Made by a program: the position numbers and the translations under genes. A DNA stretch of 55,831 nt from Acidimicrobiales bacterium (GTDB lineage: Bacteria; Actinomycetota; Acidimicrobiia; Acidimicrobiales; Bog-793): assembly GCA_035294085.1 (NCBI GenBank), contig DATGLP010000009.1:1-55831 (forward strand). The letters are read 5' to 3'. Positions within the stretch are counted from its first letter, which is position 1. Every line of letters starts with the position of its first letter. The notes under the pieces are model-generated. The model was not told where the DNA came from and ran no database searches. It saw only the letters and a list, made by a program, of their open reading frames with translations. Shown here piece by piece: positions 8,112-16,960 of the stretch.

Positions 8112-9211
8112 CAGGAGTCCTCCCTCCGGCCGGGCCCACCCGCCACGCAGGCCTTCGCGACGATGTCGTCCGAGAAGTCCGGGGCGAAGGCGCCGCCCTC
8201 GCCGACGAGCAGCTCGAGCAGCGCGACGACGTTGCGCGCGTACAGCTGCGAGGCGTGCTCGGGGAGGCTGGCCGGGAGGTTGAGCGGGGCGGCGATCGTC
8301 ACGCCGTCGCGCACGACGGTCTCGCCGGGCACGCTGAGCTCGCAGTTGCCGCCGGTCTCGCCGGCGAGGTCCACGACGACCGAGCCCGGCCGCATCCCCC
8401 TGCAGGCATCCGCCGTGACGAGCTTCGGCGCGGGCCGGCCCGGTACGAGCGCCGTCGTGATGACGACGTCGAAGCGCTTGATCGCCTCGCCGAGCGCCTG
8501 CTGCTGCGCGGCGCGCTCCTCCTCGGTGAGCTGGCGGGCGTAGCCGCCCTCGCCGGCGGCCTCGATGCCGAGGTCGAGCCACCCCGCCCCGAGCGAGCGG
8601 ACCTGCTCTGCCACCTCCGGACGCACGTCGTAGCCGGTGGTCTGGGCGCCGAGCCGGCGCGCCGTCGCGAGCGCCTGCAGCCCGGCGACGCCCGCCCCGA
8701 GCACGAGCACCCTCGCCGGCGGGACGGTCCCCGCGGCGGTGACGAGCATCGGGAAGAAGCGCGGCAGCAGCTCGGCACCGATGAGCGCGGCGCGGTAGCC
8801 GGCGACGCTCGCCTGGGAGCTGAGCGCGTCCATCGACTGGGCCCTGCTCGTGCGCGGGATCGCCTCCATCGCGAAGGCGACGGCGCCCGCGGCCTCGATG
8901 GCTGCGAGGAGCTCGGGCGAGGTGAGCGGCGCGAGGAAGCCGACGAGGGCCGCGCCGCGCCGGAGCGACCGGACCTCCTCGAGCGTCGGCGGCCCGACGA
9001 CCGCGACGAGGTCCGCCGCCCACGCCTCGGCACCGGAGACGACGGAGGCTCCCGCCCCCACGTAGGCGTCGTCGGGAAAGGAGGCGCCGAGCCCGGCGCC
9101 AGACTCGACGACCACCTCGTTGCCCCGGCCGACGAGGCGGCGTACGGAGTCGGGCACGAGCGCGACCCGCCGCTCGCCCGCGCCCCGCTCCCGGGGAACT
9201 CCGATCCGCAT
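8111..9211 (-). CDS. pntAA: NAD(P) transhydrogenase soluble alpha subunit
   Basis: This 366-residue cytoplasmic NAD(H)-binding subunit belongs to the alanine dehydrogenase/PNT family. It opens with MRIGVPRERGAGERRVALVP, has the conserved MEAIPRTSRAQSMDALSSQA region near 130-150, and the Rossmann loop VLVLGAGVAGLQALATARRLG at about 167-187. ATG 9211 is chosen because a strong GGGAGGGAGG site lies a few bases upstream on the minus strand and family members begin exactly there; a longer frame to 9277 has no such support. It leads the pntAA-pntAB-pntB operon. Confidence 0.96.
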   Translation of the reverse strand: MRIGVPRERGAGERRVALVPDSVRRLVGRGNEVVVESGAGLGASFPDDAYVGAGASVVSGAEAWAADLVAVVGPPTLEEVRSLRRGAALVGFLAPLTSPELLAAIEAAGAVAFAMEAIPRTSRAQSMDALSSQASVAGYRAALIGAELLPRFFPMLVTAAGTVPPARVLVLGAGVAGLQALATARRLGAQTTGYDVRPEVAEQVRSLGAGWLDLGIEAAGEGGYARQLTEEERAAQQQALGEAIKRFDVVITTALVPGRPAPKLVTADACRGMRPGSVVVDLAGETGGNCELSVPGETVVRDGVTIAAPLNLPASLPEHASQLYARNVVALLELLVGEGGAFAPDFSDDIVAKACVAGGPGRREDS

Positions 9212-9494
9212 CGAGGCCTCCCTCCCTGCCGCCGACAGCCTATGGAGCGCGGCCGGGCGAGGGGGGGAATGGCGCACGGAGGTGACGAAGTACCGGGCCG
9301 AAGGTCCCAGCGAACACCGCCGCGCCCGGGAGCTCGCCGTTGAGCGGTGAGCGGGCGGCGCTGCGGCGCGCGCTCGACTTCACGGACGCCCGGCCGCTCG
9401 CCGCTCGCGAACGGGGAGGCGACGCTGCTGACGACGGGGACGCTGCGGCGTGCACCTCGCCGACCCGGCCCGCTGCCCGATGGCGAGATCAGCC
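9212..9494. other. intergenic region without a recognised gene
   Basis: These 283 bases hold the upstream region of pntAA and the 3' side of the DeoR gene. Open frames cross them but contain no recognisable protein motif and differ between strands. No clear promoter hexamers or terminator could be picked out in the GC-rich background. Confidence 0.5.
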
Positions 9495-10328
9495 TCAGCG
9501 CTCGGCGCGAGCGTGCTCCTCCGGCTTCGCGACGACGACGCGCACCCCGAGCCTCGACAGCGCCTCGACGTCGGACGAGGCGGTGCGGGAATCCACGATG
9601 ACGTGGTCGAAGCTGGCGAGGCTCTCGAGCCGGTGGAGCGCCCGCCGCCCGAACTTCGTGTGGTCGACAAGCAGGACCTTCACCTTCGCGGCAGCCATGA
9701 GCGCCCGCTTCACCTGCACCGTCTCGTGCGACTGGTGGTAGCAGGCCCCATCGACGATCGCCGTCGTCGAGAGGAAGGCGATGTCCGCTCGCAGTGGCCG
9801 AATGGCCTCGACCGCCTGGATTCCCAAGAAGGCATCGTAGGCCGGGTAGTACACACCACCAATCGCCATGAGGTCGATTCCTGCCTCGCCGGCGAGCGCG
9901 TTGATGATCGCGAGGAAGTTCGTGACGACCGTGAGGGGGCCGACCGACGGCAGCAGGCGCGCCAGGTGGAGGACCGTCGTACTGTCGTCCAGCATGAGCA
10001 CCTGCGCATCGCCGACGAGGGGCAGCGCCGATCGGGCGAGCTCCTGCTTCGCCTCGGTCTCCGCCTGAAGCCGGTAGCGGACATCGCCGTGGTAGAGGGC
10101 CGAGGGCCGGCTCGTCGCCCCACCGCGGATCTTCCTGAGCCAACCCTGCCGCTGCAGCTCGTCGAGGTCGCGGTGCACGGTCATCGTCGAGATGTTGAAC
10201 TCGCGCGCGAGCTCCTCTAGGCGCACGAACCCTTCGGCGAGGACGCGCTCGCGGATCGCTTCCTGCCTGCGCCGCGACCCCCTGGAACGCCGGCCACCGT
10301 CCCTGCCGTCGACTGCCGACGTCTGCAT
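9495..10328 (-). CDS. DeoR-family transcriptional regulator
   Basis: This 277-residue regulator begins with a low-complexity Arg/Gly tail and then has the DeoR helix-turn-helix (RVLAEGFVRLEELAREFNIS, TMTVHRDLDELQRQGWL). The sugar-phosphate-sensing isomerase-like domain (DeoRC) follows, with LMLDDSTTVLHLARLLP, VVTNFLAIINAL and VLLVDHTKFGRRAL. Such proteins usually repress a sugar or polyol operon until a phosphorylated intermediate binds. It is divergent from the HAD gene across palindromic operator-like DNA at 10453-10528. ATG 10328 is chosen; GTG 10340, with AGGAG close by, is an alternative. It is the likely controller of the 10523-22574 cluster. Confidence 0.92.
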   Translation of the reverse strand: MQTSAVDGRDGGRRSRGSRRRQEAIRERVLAEGFVRLEELAREFNISTMTVHRDLDELQRQGWLRKIRGGATSRPSALYHGDVRYRLQAETEAKQELARSALPLVGDAQVLMLDDSTTVLHLARLLPSVGPLTVVTNFLAIINALAGEAGIDLMAIGGVYYPAYDAFLGIQAVEAIRPLRADIAFLSTTAIVDGACYHQSHETVQVKRALMAAAKVKVLLVDHTKFGRRALHRLESLASFDHVIVDSRTASSDVEALSRLGVRVVVAKPEEHARAER

Positions 10329-10452
10329 CGGGTCGTCCACTCCACTCCTGGGCCCAGCGATCGCCACTGAGCCTACCTGCGACGACCTCGCTGATGTGAG
10401 GAAGCAGCGCCCAATCGGAGCCAGCCTGCTCAATCCCACGTTTTACAGAGCC

Positions 10453-10528
10453 TATCACACTTAGTTATGTGATATTCACATCAAAAGTTGACGTTACGCG
10501 GGAGTTGTGCCACACTCACAGCGTGAGT
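10453..10528. promoter_or_regulatory. cluster of palindromic operator-like sites between deoR-type and HAD genes
   Basis: Three inverted repeats built from TCAC/GTGA half-sites lie in an AT-rich divergent promoter. One is TATCACA (10453-10459) with TGTGATA (10468-10474). The second is the perfect 15-base ATGTGA-TAT-TCACAT (10467-10481). The third is the perfect ACTCAC-AGC-GTGAGT (10514-10528), which contains the GTG start of the HAD gene. TTTACA at 10442-10447 upstream could be a -35 box. The arrangement suits autoregulation by the adjacent DeoR protein, although a CRP-like activator would also recognise TGTGA-type half-sites. Confidence 0.65.
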
Positions 10529-11257
10529 AGGCGGTCCCGGTGCACGGCAGCGCACCAGCAGATTCGGCTCGCGCTCTTCGACGTCGGTGGCCCCATCTAC
10601 GACGACGAGTACTTCTTCCAGGCCGTGCACCGCGCCGCCTGCGAGATCAGCGGTCAGGACATCCCGGAGGAAGCACTGCGTGAGGTCTACGACGAGGTCC
10701 GCCAGCGCCAGGCTGGCGGACTGCGCTCCGCGATCGCCGAGCGCTTCGCCCCCGGGCGCCGAGCCGACCTCGTAGCGCTGTCGGAACGCTACTGGACCTA
10801 CCCGGCAGACGCCCTCTTCGACGACGTGATCCCGACGGTGAAGCTCCTCAGCTCGAACTACGAGCTCGGGCTGGCGGCCAATCAGCCGGCGTCGACCCTC
10901 GATGCCCTCCGTCGCGACGGTCTCCTCGAGTACTTCCGCGTTCAGGCCCTCTCGTGCCAGGTCGGGATCGAGAAGCCCGACGCGGGGCTCTTCCGCTATG
11001 CCCTCGAGCAGGCAGGGGTCGAGGCACAAGAGGCGGTGCACATTGGGAACCGCCTCGACAATGACATCCGCCCCGCGGCCGCGCTCGGTCTCCGGACCGT
11101 CTGGGTGCTGCGCGGCGAAGCCCCGCCAGCGCCGACGCCGCAGCAGCTCGCCGAGCCGGACGCCACCGTCACTTCGCTCACCGAGTTGCCGGCGGTGCTT
11201 GAGCGCCTGCCACGTGGGTGGCGGGAGGAAGTGGCCTTGCAGTCGCCGGAGCGCTGA
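10523..11257 (+). CDS. HAD-superfamily hydrolase (subfamily IA)
   Basis: This 244-residue protein has a HAD core. Motif I is LALFDVGGPIYDDE, with the nucleophile Asp but Gly in place of the usual second Asp. A helical cap is followed by motif II (LGLAANQP), the motif III Lys in IEKPDAGLF, and motif IV in IGNRLDNDIRPAAALG. It most likely dephosphorylates a small phosphorylated metabolite; the altered motif I also occurs in active family members but may narrow the activity. GTG 10523 is chosen because it gives a normal N-terminus, although an upstream in-frame GTG at 10469 lies inside the operator. It is the first gene of the DeoR-controlled operon. Confidence 0.85.
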   Translation: MSRRSRCTAAHQQIRLALFDVGGPIYDDEYFFQAVHRAACEISGQDIPEEALREVYDEVRQRQAGGLRSAIAERFAPGRRADLVALSERYWTYPADALFDDVIPTVKLLSSNYELGLAANQPASTLDALRRDGLLEYFRVQALSCQVGIEKPDAGLFRYALEQAGVEAQEAVHIGNRLDNDIRPAAALGLRTVWVLRGEAPPAPTPQQLAEPDATVTSLTELPAVLERLPRGWREEVALQSPER

Positions 11258-11329
11258 GGCAGCGCAGCGCTCGGGCGACGAAGCGCGCAGGAGACATCGA
11301 TCGAGCAGTTGAGAACAGGGGGAGGAGAG

Positions 11330-12850
11330 ATGCGACACCGATACCTCGTGGCCATGCTCGCCGCGCTCATTGGTGCAGGCCTCGCGGGGCTCACCTCGGG
11401 CGCGGCCGGAGCGAGCACGGTGAAGAAGTCGGGTGGCGGGAAGCTGACCGTTGCCCTGAGCGAGCCACCGATCTCGCTCAACGCGTTCGGTCCGAACGAC
11501 GCTGATCCCGACACGTTCGAGATCAACAAGCAGGTCTTCAATGCGCTCGTCGATCCCGGGAAGAAGCCAGGGACCTACGTCCCCGACCTCGCGACGCGGT
11601 GGGTACGCCAGGGACCGAACACGTGGCGCTTCACGCTCAACACGAAGATCCGTTTCGCGAACGGCAAGCACGTGAGCGCGCAGGACGTCGTCGCGGACCT
11701 GGACACCCTAACCAAGAGCGGAACGGCACTCTCGGCGCTGTGGACATCCTTTGCCTCCGCATCCGCCGCTGGACCACGGGTCGTCGTCATCCGGACGACC
11801 CAACCGATGGGCACAATGCTCGACGCGCTGTCCCTGCTGCCCATCGTTCCTGCGGCAGACGTCAAGAACACGAGCTACTGGAACAAGCCGTTCGGAACGG
11901 GGCCATTCGAGGTGACGAACTTCGTTCCCGACCAGTCGGTGACCCTCAAGCCGAATCCCCGCTACGCAGGGCGACGTCCGGCAATCACCAGCCTCGACTT
12001 CGTCTCGATCACGAATCCCGCTGACCTCACGAGCTACGTGAAGTCCGGGCAGGTGGACGTCGTCCTCCAGGCGCCTCCGAGCCAGGCGTCCCAGCTCTCG
12101 GGCCACGGCATCAAAGTGGCGATCGTCCCCTCGTACTCCTACGACTTCGTGTGGTTCAACTGCAGCAAACCGCCGTTCAGCAACCAGCTCGTCCGCCAGG
12201 CGATGCTCTACGCGCTGCCGCTGCGGCAGATCATCAGGTCTATCTGGGGAAAGTACGGGACGATCGGCACCGCACCGATTCCGTCAACGATCTTCGGCTA
12301 CTCGAGGCAGACGCCGTATCCCTACGATCCAGCCAAGGCCAAGCAGCTGCTCGCGCGGGCTGGCTACCCAAACGGCTTCTCGACTTCGCTTATGTGGGAA
12401 TCGGGGATGGCACCAAACCTCGACACCATGGCCGCGGCCTTCACCTCCGCGTGGTCGCAGATCGGCGTGCACGTCCAGCTCCAGCCGCTTCCCCCCGCGA
12501 CGTGGCTGTCCAACCTGGATAGCCTCAATTTCTCGATGGACCTGCAGTCGAACACGGACGTCACGGGCGACGCGGACTACACGCTCGGGCGCCTCTACAC
12601 CGCGACCGCTGATCGGTTCGGGTTCAAGAACGCCTACCTCACCTCGCTGCTTGAGGATGCTCGCAGCTCCGTAAACCCAGCGCTGCGGAAGAAGCTGTAC
12701 GCGCGAGCGATCTCCTTCATCTGGAAAGAAGCGCTCGGCGTCTTCCCAGTGCAGACGAACAGCATCTTCGTCTGGCGTGACACCGTGCGCGGCGTGACGT
12801 TCCCGCCGAGCGGCATCGTGTCGTTCGCGAGCGCCAGCGTACAGAAGTAG
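11330..12850 (+). CDS. ABC transporter substrate-binding protein, peptide/oligosaccharide family 5
   Basis: This 506-residue exported protein has a signal sequence (MRHRYLVAMLAALIGAGLAG) ending near residue 30 and no clear lipobox. The mature part is a family-5 solute-binding protein, with LTVALSEPPISLNAFGP, YVPDLATRWVRQGPNTWRF, KIRFANGKHVSAQDVVADL, GTGPFEVTNF and RQAMLYALPLRQIIRSIWGK. Members bind peptides, nickel complexes or oligosaccharides; neighbouring kinases favour a sugar-like ligand here. ATG 11330 follows the strong site GGGGGAGGAGAG. Codon choice is visibly less GC-biased than in the flanking regions. It precedes a strong stem-loop and the matching ATPases and permeases. Confidence 0.95.
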   Translation: MRHRYLVAMLAALIGAGLAGLTSGAAGASTVKKSGGGKLTVALSEPPISLNAFGPNDADPDTFEINKQVFNALVDPGKKPGTYVPDLATRWVRQGPNTWRFTLNTKIRFANGKHVSAQDVVADLDTLTKSGTALSALWTSFASASAAGPRVVVIRTTQPMGTMLDALSLLPIVPAADVKNTSYWNKPFGTGPFEVTNFVPDQSVTLKPNPRYAGRRPAITSLDFVSITNPADLTSYVKSGQVDVVLQAPPSQASQLSGHGIKVAIVPSYSYDFVWFNCSKPPFSNQLVRQAMLYALPLRQIIRSIWGKYGTIGTAPIPSTIFGYSRQTPYPYDPAKAKQLLARAGYPNGFSTSLMWESGMAPNLDTMAAAFTSAWSQIGVHVQLQPLPPATWLSNLDSLNFSMDLQSNTDVTGDADYTLGRLYTATADRFGFKNAYLTSLLEDARSSVNPALRKKLYARAISFIWKEALGVFPVQTNSIFVWRDTVRGVTFPPSGIVSFASASVQK

Positions 12851-12856
12851 TGACAG

Positions 12857-12892
12857 GGGGGAGCCACGCGCAGGACACCGCGTGGCTCCCCC
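12857..12892 (+). terminator. strong intercistronic stem-loop
   Basis: A perfect 14-base inverted repeat (GGGGGAGCCACGCG at 12857-12870, complement at 12879-12892) closes an 8-base loop six bases after the binding-protein stop. No T-run follows. In importer operons such hairpins commonly stabilise the binding-protein message or partly stop transcription, so the binding protein is made in excess over the membrane parts. Confidence 0.8.
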
Positions 12893-12998
12893 GCCACCGG
12901 CGAGGAGGTAGCGTGGAGCCACAGAGGGCGCGATCCCCTGAGCCAGCAGGCGCGGTACGGTCTCACCGCCGACCGAGCTCTCCAAGCAGGTAGGACCG

Positions 12999-14105
12999 GT
13001 GGTCTTCTCCCCTGCGAACATCGGCGCTCCTCACGCGGTTGGCGACATCGATAGCGTGGATCGCCCAATGCCAGAGCGCGCGCAGTCGAAGGCCGAGGAT
13101 GGAGCTCTGCTGCGCATCGATGGCCTGAGCGTGTCGGTGTCACAGCAGCCTGGCATGCTCGTCCTCGACGACGTCTCGTTCACGATCGGGCGCGGCGAGT
13201 CCGTCGCGCTCGTCGGAGAGTCCGGTTCTGGCAAGAGCACCGTGGCGCTCGCCGTACTCGATCTCCTCCCGGCACCACTCGCGCTCAGCTCTGGCACGAT
13301 CACGTTCGCGGGCGCGCCCATCGTTCGCCCCGGCCACGCGATCCCCCAAGGGGTACGGGGGAAGCGAATCGGGATCGTCTTCCAGGATCCGCTCGACGCG
13401 CTCAACCCCACCATGCGCGTCGGCGAGCAAGTGGCCGAGACGCTCACCGAAGGTGCCGGCATGTCGAGCAGGCAGGCTCGTGCGCGCACCGTTGAACTCC
13501 TGGCCGAGGTCGGCATTCCTCAGCCGCGCGACAAGCTCCGGGTGTACCCCCACGAGCTCTCGGGGGGCCAGCGCCAGCGCGTCATGATCGCGATCGCGCT
13601 CGCCCTCGAGCCAGATCTCCTCATCGCCGACGAGCCGACGACGGCGCTCGACGTCACGATCCAGCGCCAGGTCATCGATCTCCTCCTACGACTACGGGAG
13701 GCGCGGCAGATGGCGATGCTGTTCATCTCCCACGACCTACCTCTCGTGGCCGAGGTGGCGAGCCGAGTCGTGGTCCTGTACGGGGGCCGAGTCATGGAGT
13801 CCGGATCGGTCCGCGACGTCTACGAGCACCCTGCAAGCCCGTACACGACCGGGCTCATCGCCGCGTCCACCAGTTTCGACGAGGCGCACCTCGTCGTCGG
13901 ACGGCCGATTCGCGGATCGGCGCCCAGCCCAGCCGAGGTGATACCGGGGTGTCGCTTCCACCCGCGCTGCGAGCGCGCCGAGGAGGTCTGCGTGCTCGAG
14001 CGACCCATGCCGCGGCTGCTCCCTGCGTCACGGTTCGGCGAGCGGCACGAAGCGGCTTGCCACTTCGCCGGGATGCCGGACCGCAAGGAGGCGCATGGCG
14101 CCTGA
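12999..14105 (+). CDS. ABC transporter ATPase, OppD/DppD type
   Basis: This 368-residue ATPase has Walker A GESGSGKSTVALAVLDLLPA, a Q-loop in IVFQDPLDALNPTMRVGEQ, the signature HELSGGQRQRVMIAIALALE, Walker B LLIADEPTTALDVT and the switch His in LFISHDLPLVAEV. The C-terminal family extension contains the cysteine motif GCRFHPRCERAEEVC, typical of oligopeptide-type importers. GTG 12999 gives the longest frame; ATG 13068, closer to the domain start, is equally possible because neither has a strong ribosome site. It pairs with the second ATPase, which it overlaps by 11 bases, to power the importer. Confidence 0.95.
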   Translation: MVFSPANIGAPHAVGDIDSVDRPMPERAQSKAEDGALLRIDGLSVSVSQQPGMLVLDDVSFTIGRGESVALVGESGSGKSTVALAVLDLLPAPLALSSGTITFAGAPIVRPGHAIPQGVRGKRIGIVFQDPLDALNPTMRVGEQVAETLTEGAGMSSRQARARTVELLAEVGIPQPRDKLRVYPHELSGGQRQRVMIAIALALEPDLLIADEPTTALDVTIQRQVIDLLLRLREARQMAMLFISHDLPLVAEVASRVVVLYGGRVMESGSVRDVYEHPASPYTTGLIAASTSFDEAHLVVGRPIRGSAPSPAEVIPGCRFHPRCERAEEVCVLERPMPRLLPASRFGERHEAACHFAGMPDRKEAHGA

Positions 14106-15120
14106 GGCGATCGCGAGCGACAACGTGCTTGAGGCGCACAACGTCCATGTGGTCGTGCGCGACCGGAGTCAGCGGTCCTTCCTGCGTCCGCGCGAGGTCG
14201 AGATCCTTGCCGGCGTGTCGCTCAACCTTGGCCGCGGCGAGACGCTTGGCCTCCTCGGCGAGTCCGGGTGCGGCAAGACCACGCTTGCGCGATCGCTCTG
14301 CGGCCTCATGCCAATCCAATCCGGCAGCATCACCTTCACGAGCAGCCTCGGCCGTGGCTCACAGCGTCCACCGGTCCTCGCGGTGCAGATGGTGTTCCAG
14401 GACCCCTTCGGCTCGCTCAATCCGCGTCGCAGAATCCGGGAGATCATCGCCGAAGGCTGGGAGATCAACCCGCGACTCGTTCCGAGGCATTCCTGGGAGG
14501 ACAGGCTCCATTCACTCATGCGCGACGTCGGCCTCCCGGCTGAGCACCTCCACCGGTTCCCCGCAGCGCTGTCCGGAGGCGAGAGGCAGCGAGTCGCGAT
14601 CGCTCGTGCGCTCGCCGTCGACCCGGAGGTCGTGATCTGCGACGAGGCCGTCTCAGCGCTCGACGCGTCGGTCAAAGCGCAGATCATCGAGCTGCTCGCG
14701 GAGGTCCAGGCGCGGACCGGTGTCGCTTACATCTTCATCTCGCACGACACGTCCTCGGTGCGACGGCTCTCAGACCGCGTCGCCGTCATGTACCTCGGGA
14801 AGATCGTCGAGTCTGGCCCGTCGAGCAGCGTATTCTCGTCGCCCGCTCACCCCTACACGATGGCACTGCTCGCTGCGATTCCGCGGCTTCGCCCGTGGCG
14901 CTCGCGGGCGGAGCAGCGTCGCCTCGTCGCCGGCGAGGTCCCCTCCTTCGCCAACCCGCCATCCGGCTGCCGCTACCGCACTCGCTGCTGGATGGCAAAG
15001 GAGATCTGCGCGCAGTTCGAGCCACCGGAAGTCGAGGTAGGAGATGGTCACGTCGCCGCCTGCCACTTCGCGACCGCCCAGCAGCCCGTTCCGGCGAACG
15101 GGGACACGGTGGCCCTGTGA
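14095..15120 (+). CDS. ABC transporter ATPase, OppF/DppF type
   Basis: This 341-residue partner ATPase has Walker A LLGESGCGKTTLARSLCGLM, Q-loop MVFQDPFGSLNPRR, signature AALSGGERQRVAIARALAVD, Walker B VVICDEAVSALDASV and switch His in IFISHDTSSVRRL. The C-terminal GCRYRTRCWMAKEICAQF is the usual cysteine-bearing extension. It forms a heterodimer with the preceding ATPase under the two permeases. Its ATG lies within the end of the upstream gene, and its own stop overlaps the next start in GTGA, so the four membrane-complex genes are one coupled block. Confidence 0.95.
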   Translation: MAPEAIASDNVLEAHNVHVVVRDRSQRSFLRPREVEILAGVSLNLGRGETLGLLGESGCGKTTLARSLCGLMPIQSGSITFTSSLGRGSQRPPVLAVQMVFQDPFGSLNPRRRIREIIAEGWEINPRLVPRHSWEDRLHSLMRDVGLPAEHLHRFPAALSGGERQRVAIARALAVDPEVVICDEAVSALDASVKAQIIELLAEVQARTGVAYIFISHDTSSVRRLSDRVAVMYLGKIVESGPSSSVFSSPAHPYTMALLAAIPRLRPWRSRAEQRRLVAGEVPSFANPPSGCRYRTRCWMAKEICAQFEPPEVEVGDGHVAACHFATAQQPVPANGDTVAL

Positions 15121-16043
15121 TCGCCTACGTCCTCCGACGCATCGTCTTCAGCGTGATCGTCATTCTCGTCGCCGTCTCGACGATCTTCATTGTCGTCCGG
15201 TCGCTGCCCGGGAACCCAGCGCAGCTGCTACTCGGGCCCGACGCGACGCCTGCCGCGATCGCCAGGCTCGCGAGGCAGATGGGGCTCGACCGAGGGATCT
15301 TCGTCCAGTACGGCTACTTCCTGCGCGACGTCCTCCACCTCGACTTCGGGAACTCCAGTCAGTTCGGTCAGCCGGCGCTATCCATCGTCATGGCGCGCGT
15401 GCCAGCGAGCCTGGAGCTGGCCGGCGTCTCAATGACGATGGTCCTCATCGTCGCCTTCGTTCTGGGCCCACTCCTCGCATGGCGCCCTGACTCAAGGCTT
15501 GATCAGCTGGTGAGTGGTGCGCTCATGTTCATCCAGGGCCTGCCGGGTTTCTGGGTCGGGGTCATCCTCCTGCTCGTCCTGGTCGACAACCTCCGGCTCC
15601 TTCCACCTGGCGGCAGGTCGAACTGGGAGAGCTTCATCATGCCGGCGATAACGTTGGGATTCCCGTTTGCCTGCGTCCTTGCGCGTCTCACGCGAGATGG
15701 CTTCGTCGACGTGCTCCAGAGCGGCTACGTGCGCACAGCACGCGCGAAGGGCTTGTCGGAATGGCGGGTCCTCCGAAAGCACTGCCTGCGCAACATGCTC
15801 ATCCCGATCGTGACGGTGGGAGGCGTTCAGCTCGGCATGCTCTTCTCGGGAGCGGCGATCGTCGAGACGATCTTCAACTGGCCGGGCATCGGCCAGTCAC
15901 TCCTCAACGGGATCCTCAACGACGACTATGCGATTGTCGAGGCGGACATCTTCGTCTTCGCGGTCGGCTTCGTCGCCGTGAACTTCATCGTCGACGTACT
16001 GTACGCCTACATCGACCCCCGGATACGGCTCGGGAGGAGCTGA
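15117..16043 (+). CDS. ABC transporter permease, DppB/OppB type
   Basis: This 308-residue protein starts at GTG 15117, overlapping the previous stop. The first helix (YVLRRIVFSVIVILVAVSTI) and the family signature SLPGNPAQ are followed by five more helices. The cytoplasmic coupling loop RTARAKGLSEWRVLRKHCLR contacts an ATPase. The ending DVLYAYIDPRIRLG is characteristic of DppB-like proteins. It forms one half of the membrane channel of this family-5 importer. Confidence 0.95.
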   Translation: MIAYVLRRIVFSVIVILVAVSTIFIVVRSLPGNPAQLLLGPDATPAAIARLARQMGLDRGIFVQYGYFLRDVLHLDFGNSSQFGQPALSIVMARVPASLELAGVSMTMVLIVAFVLGPLLAWRPDSRLDQLVSGALMFIQGLPGFWVGVILLLVLVDNLRLLPPGGRSNWESFIMPAITLGFPFACVLARLTRDGFVDVLQSGYVRTARAKGLSEWRVLRKHCLRNMLIPIVTVGGVQLGMLFSGAAIVETIFNWPGIGQSLLNGILNDDYAIVEADIFVFAVGFVAVNFIVDVLYAYIDPRIRLGRS

Positions 16044-16960
16044 TGGCAGTTCCCGCGTCAGTCGTCATCACGTCGGATGAAACGCCTGTGCCGGTGCGGC
16101 CCCGCCGCTCGCGCGTCGCCAGCAGGCATCGGGCGCGATTCTGGGTCTGCTCGGCGATCGTCCTCGCGTACGTCCTGGCTGCGATCTTCGGCCCGATGCT
16201 CACTCACTTCAACGCATCACTCAACAACGTCACCGAGAGCCTCGTTCCGCCTCTCGGCCACAAGGGCCAGTCAGGCTTCCAGCTGCTCGGAACCGACTGG
16301 CTTGGAAGGGACATGTTCGAGGAGATGCTGCAGGGAGCACGCACCTCGATCCTCATCGGTGCGACCACTGTCGGCATCGCCGCCGTCGTTGGCACCCTCG
16401 TCGGGATCGTCGCCGGAGTACGTGGTGGCGTGATCGACGGCATCTTGATGCGGCTCGCCGACGTTCAGCTGGCATTCCCCTCAATCGTTATGGCGATGCT
16501 CATTGTCGGCGTGCTCGGCGTCTCGATCCTCAACGTCGTGCTGTCCCTCTCGCTCGCGAGCTGGGTCGTCTTCGCGCGCGTCGCAAGGGCGGAGGCGGTC
16601 CGCGTCCGGGCACTCCCCTTCGTCGACGCGAGTCGCCTCCTCGGCGGCGGCACGATCCACATCATGCGCTCGGCCGTGCTCCCCGCCTGCGTTGCCCCGG
16701 TAGGGGTCTACATGACGGTCCAGTTCGCCTTCGTCGTCGTCTCCGAAGCGGCCCTGAGCTTCCTCGGCGTCGGCGTCCCCCTCTCCGACGCGAGCTGGGG
16801 GACGACCATCGCGGGCGGTGAGCAGTACCTTGCGACTGCCTGGTGGATCGCGACGTTTCCCGGCCTCGCTCTCGCGATCCTCGTCACCTGCATCAGCATC
16901 ATCGGCGCGGAGCTCCGCCGAGAGATCGGCCGCGAATCGCCGACGCAGACGGTTCGATGA
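16043..16960 (+). CDS. ABC transporter permease, DppC/OppC type
   Basis: This 305-residue protein starts at ATG 16043, which shares one base with the upstream stop and follows GGAGGAG. It has an N-terminal helix (SAIVLAYVLAAIFGPML) and the DppC-type loop HKGQSGFQLLGTDWLGRDMFEEMLQGARTS, whose core LGTDWLGRD is diagnostic. Inner-membrane helices and the coupling loop (FVDASRLLGGGTIHIMRSAV) follow, then FLGVGVPLSDASWGTTI. It completes the channel with the preceding permease. The next gene starts within its stop (ATGA). Confidence 0.95.
   Translation: MAVPASVVITSDETPVPVRPRRSRVASRHRARFWVCSAIVLAYVLAAIFGPMLTHFNASLNNVTESLVPPLGHKGQSGFQLLGTDWLGRDMFEEMLQGARTSILIGATTVGIAAVVGTLVGIVAGVRGGVIDGILMRLADVQLAFPSIVMAMLIVGVLGVSILNVVLSLSLASWVVFARVARAEAVRVRALPFVDASRLLGGGTIHIMRSAVLPACVAPVGVYMTVQFAFVVVSEAALSFLGVGVPLSDASWGTTIAGGEQYLATAWWIATFPGLALAILVTCISIIGAELRREIGRESPTQTVR

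Noticed and set aside
7803-9211. Broken or frameshifted pntA gene
   Set aside because: The alpha subunit is naturally split into a soluble and a short membrane protein in many actinobacteria; both parts have proper starts, stops and overlaps.
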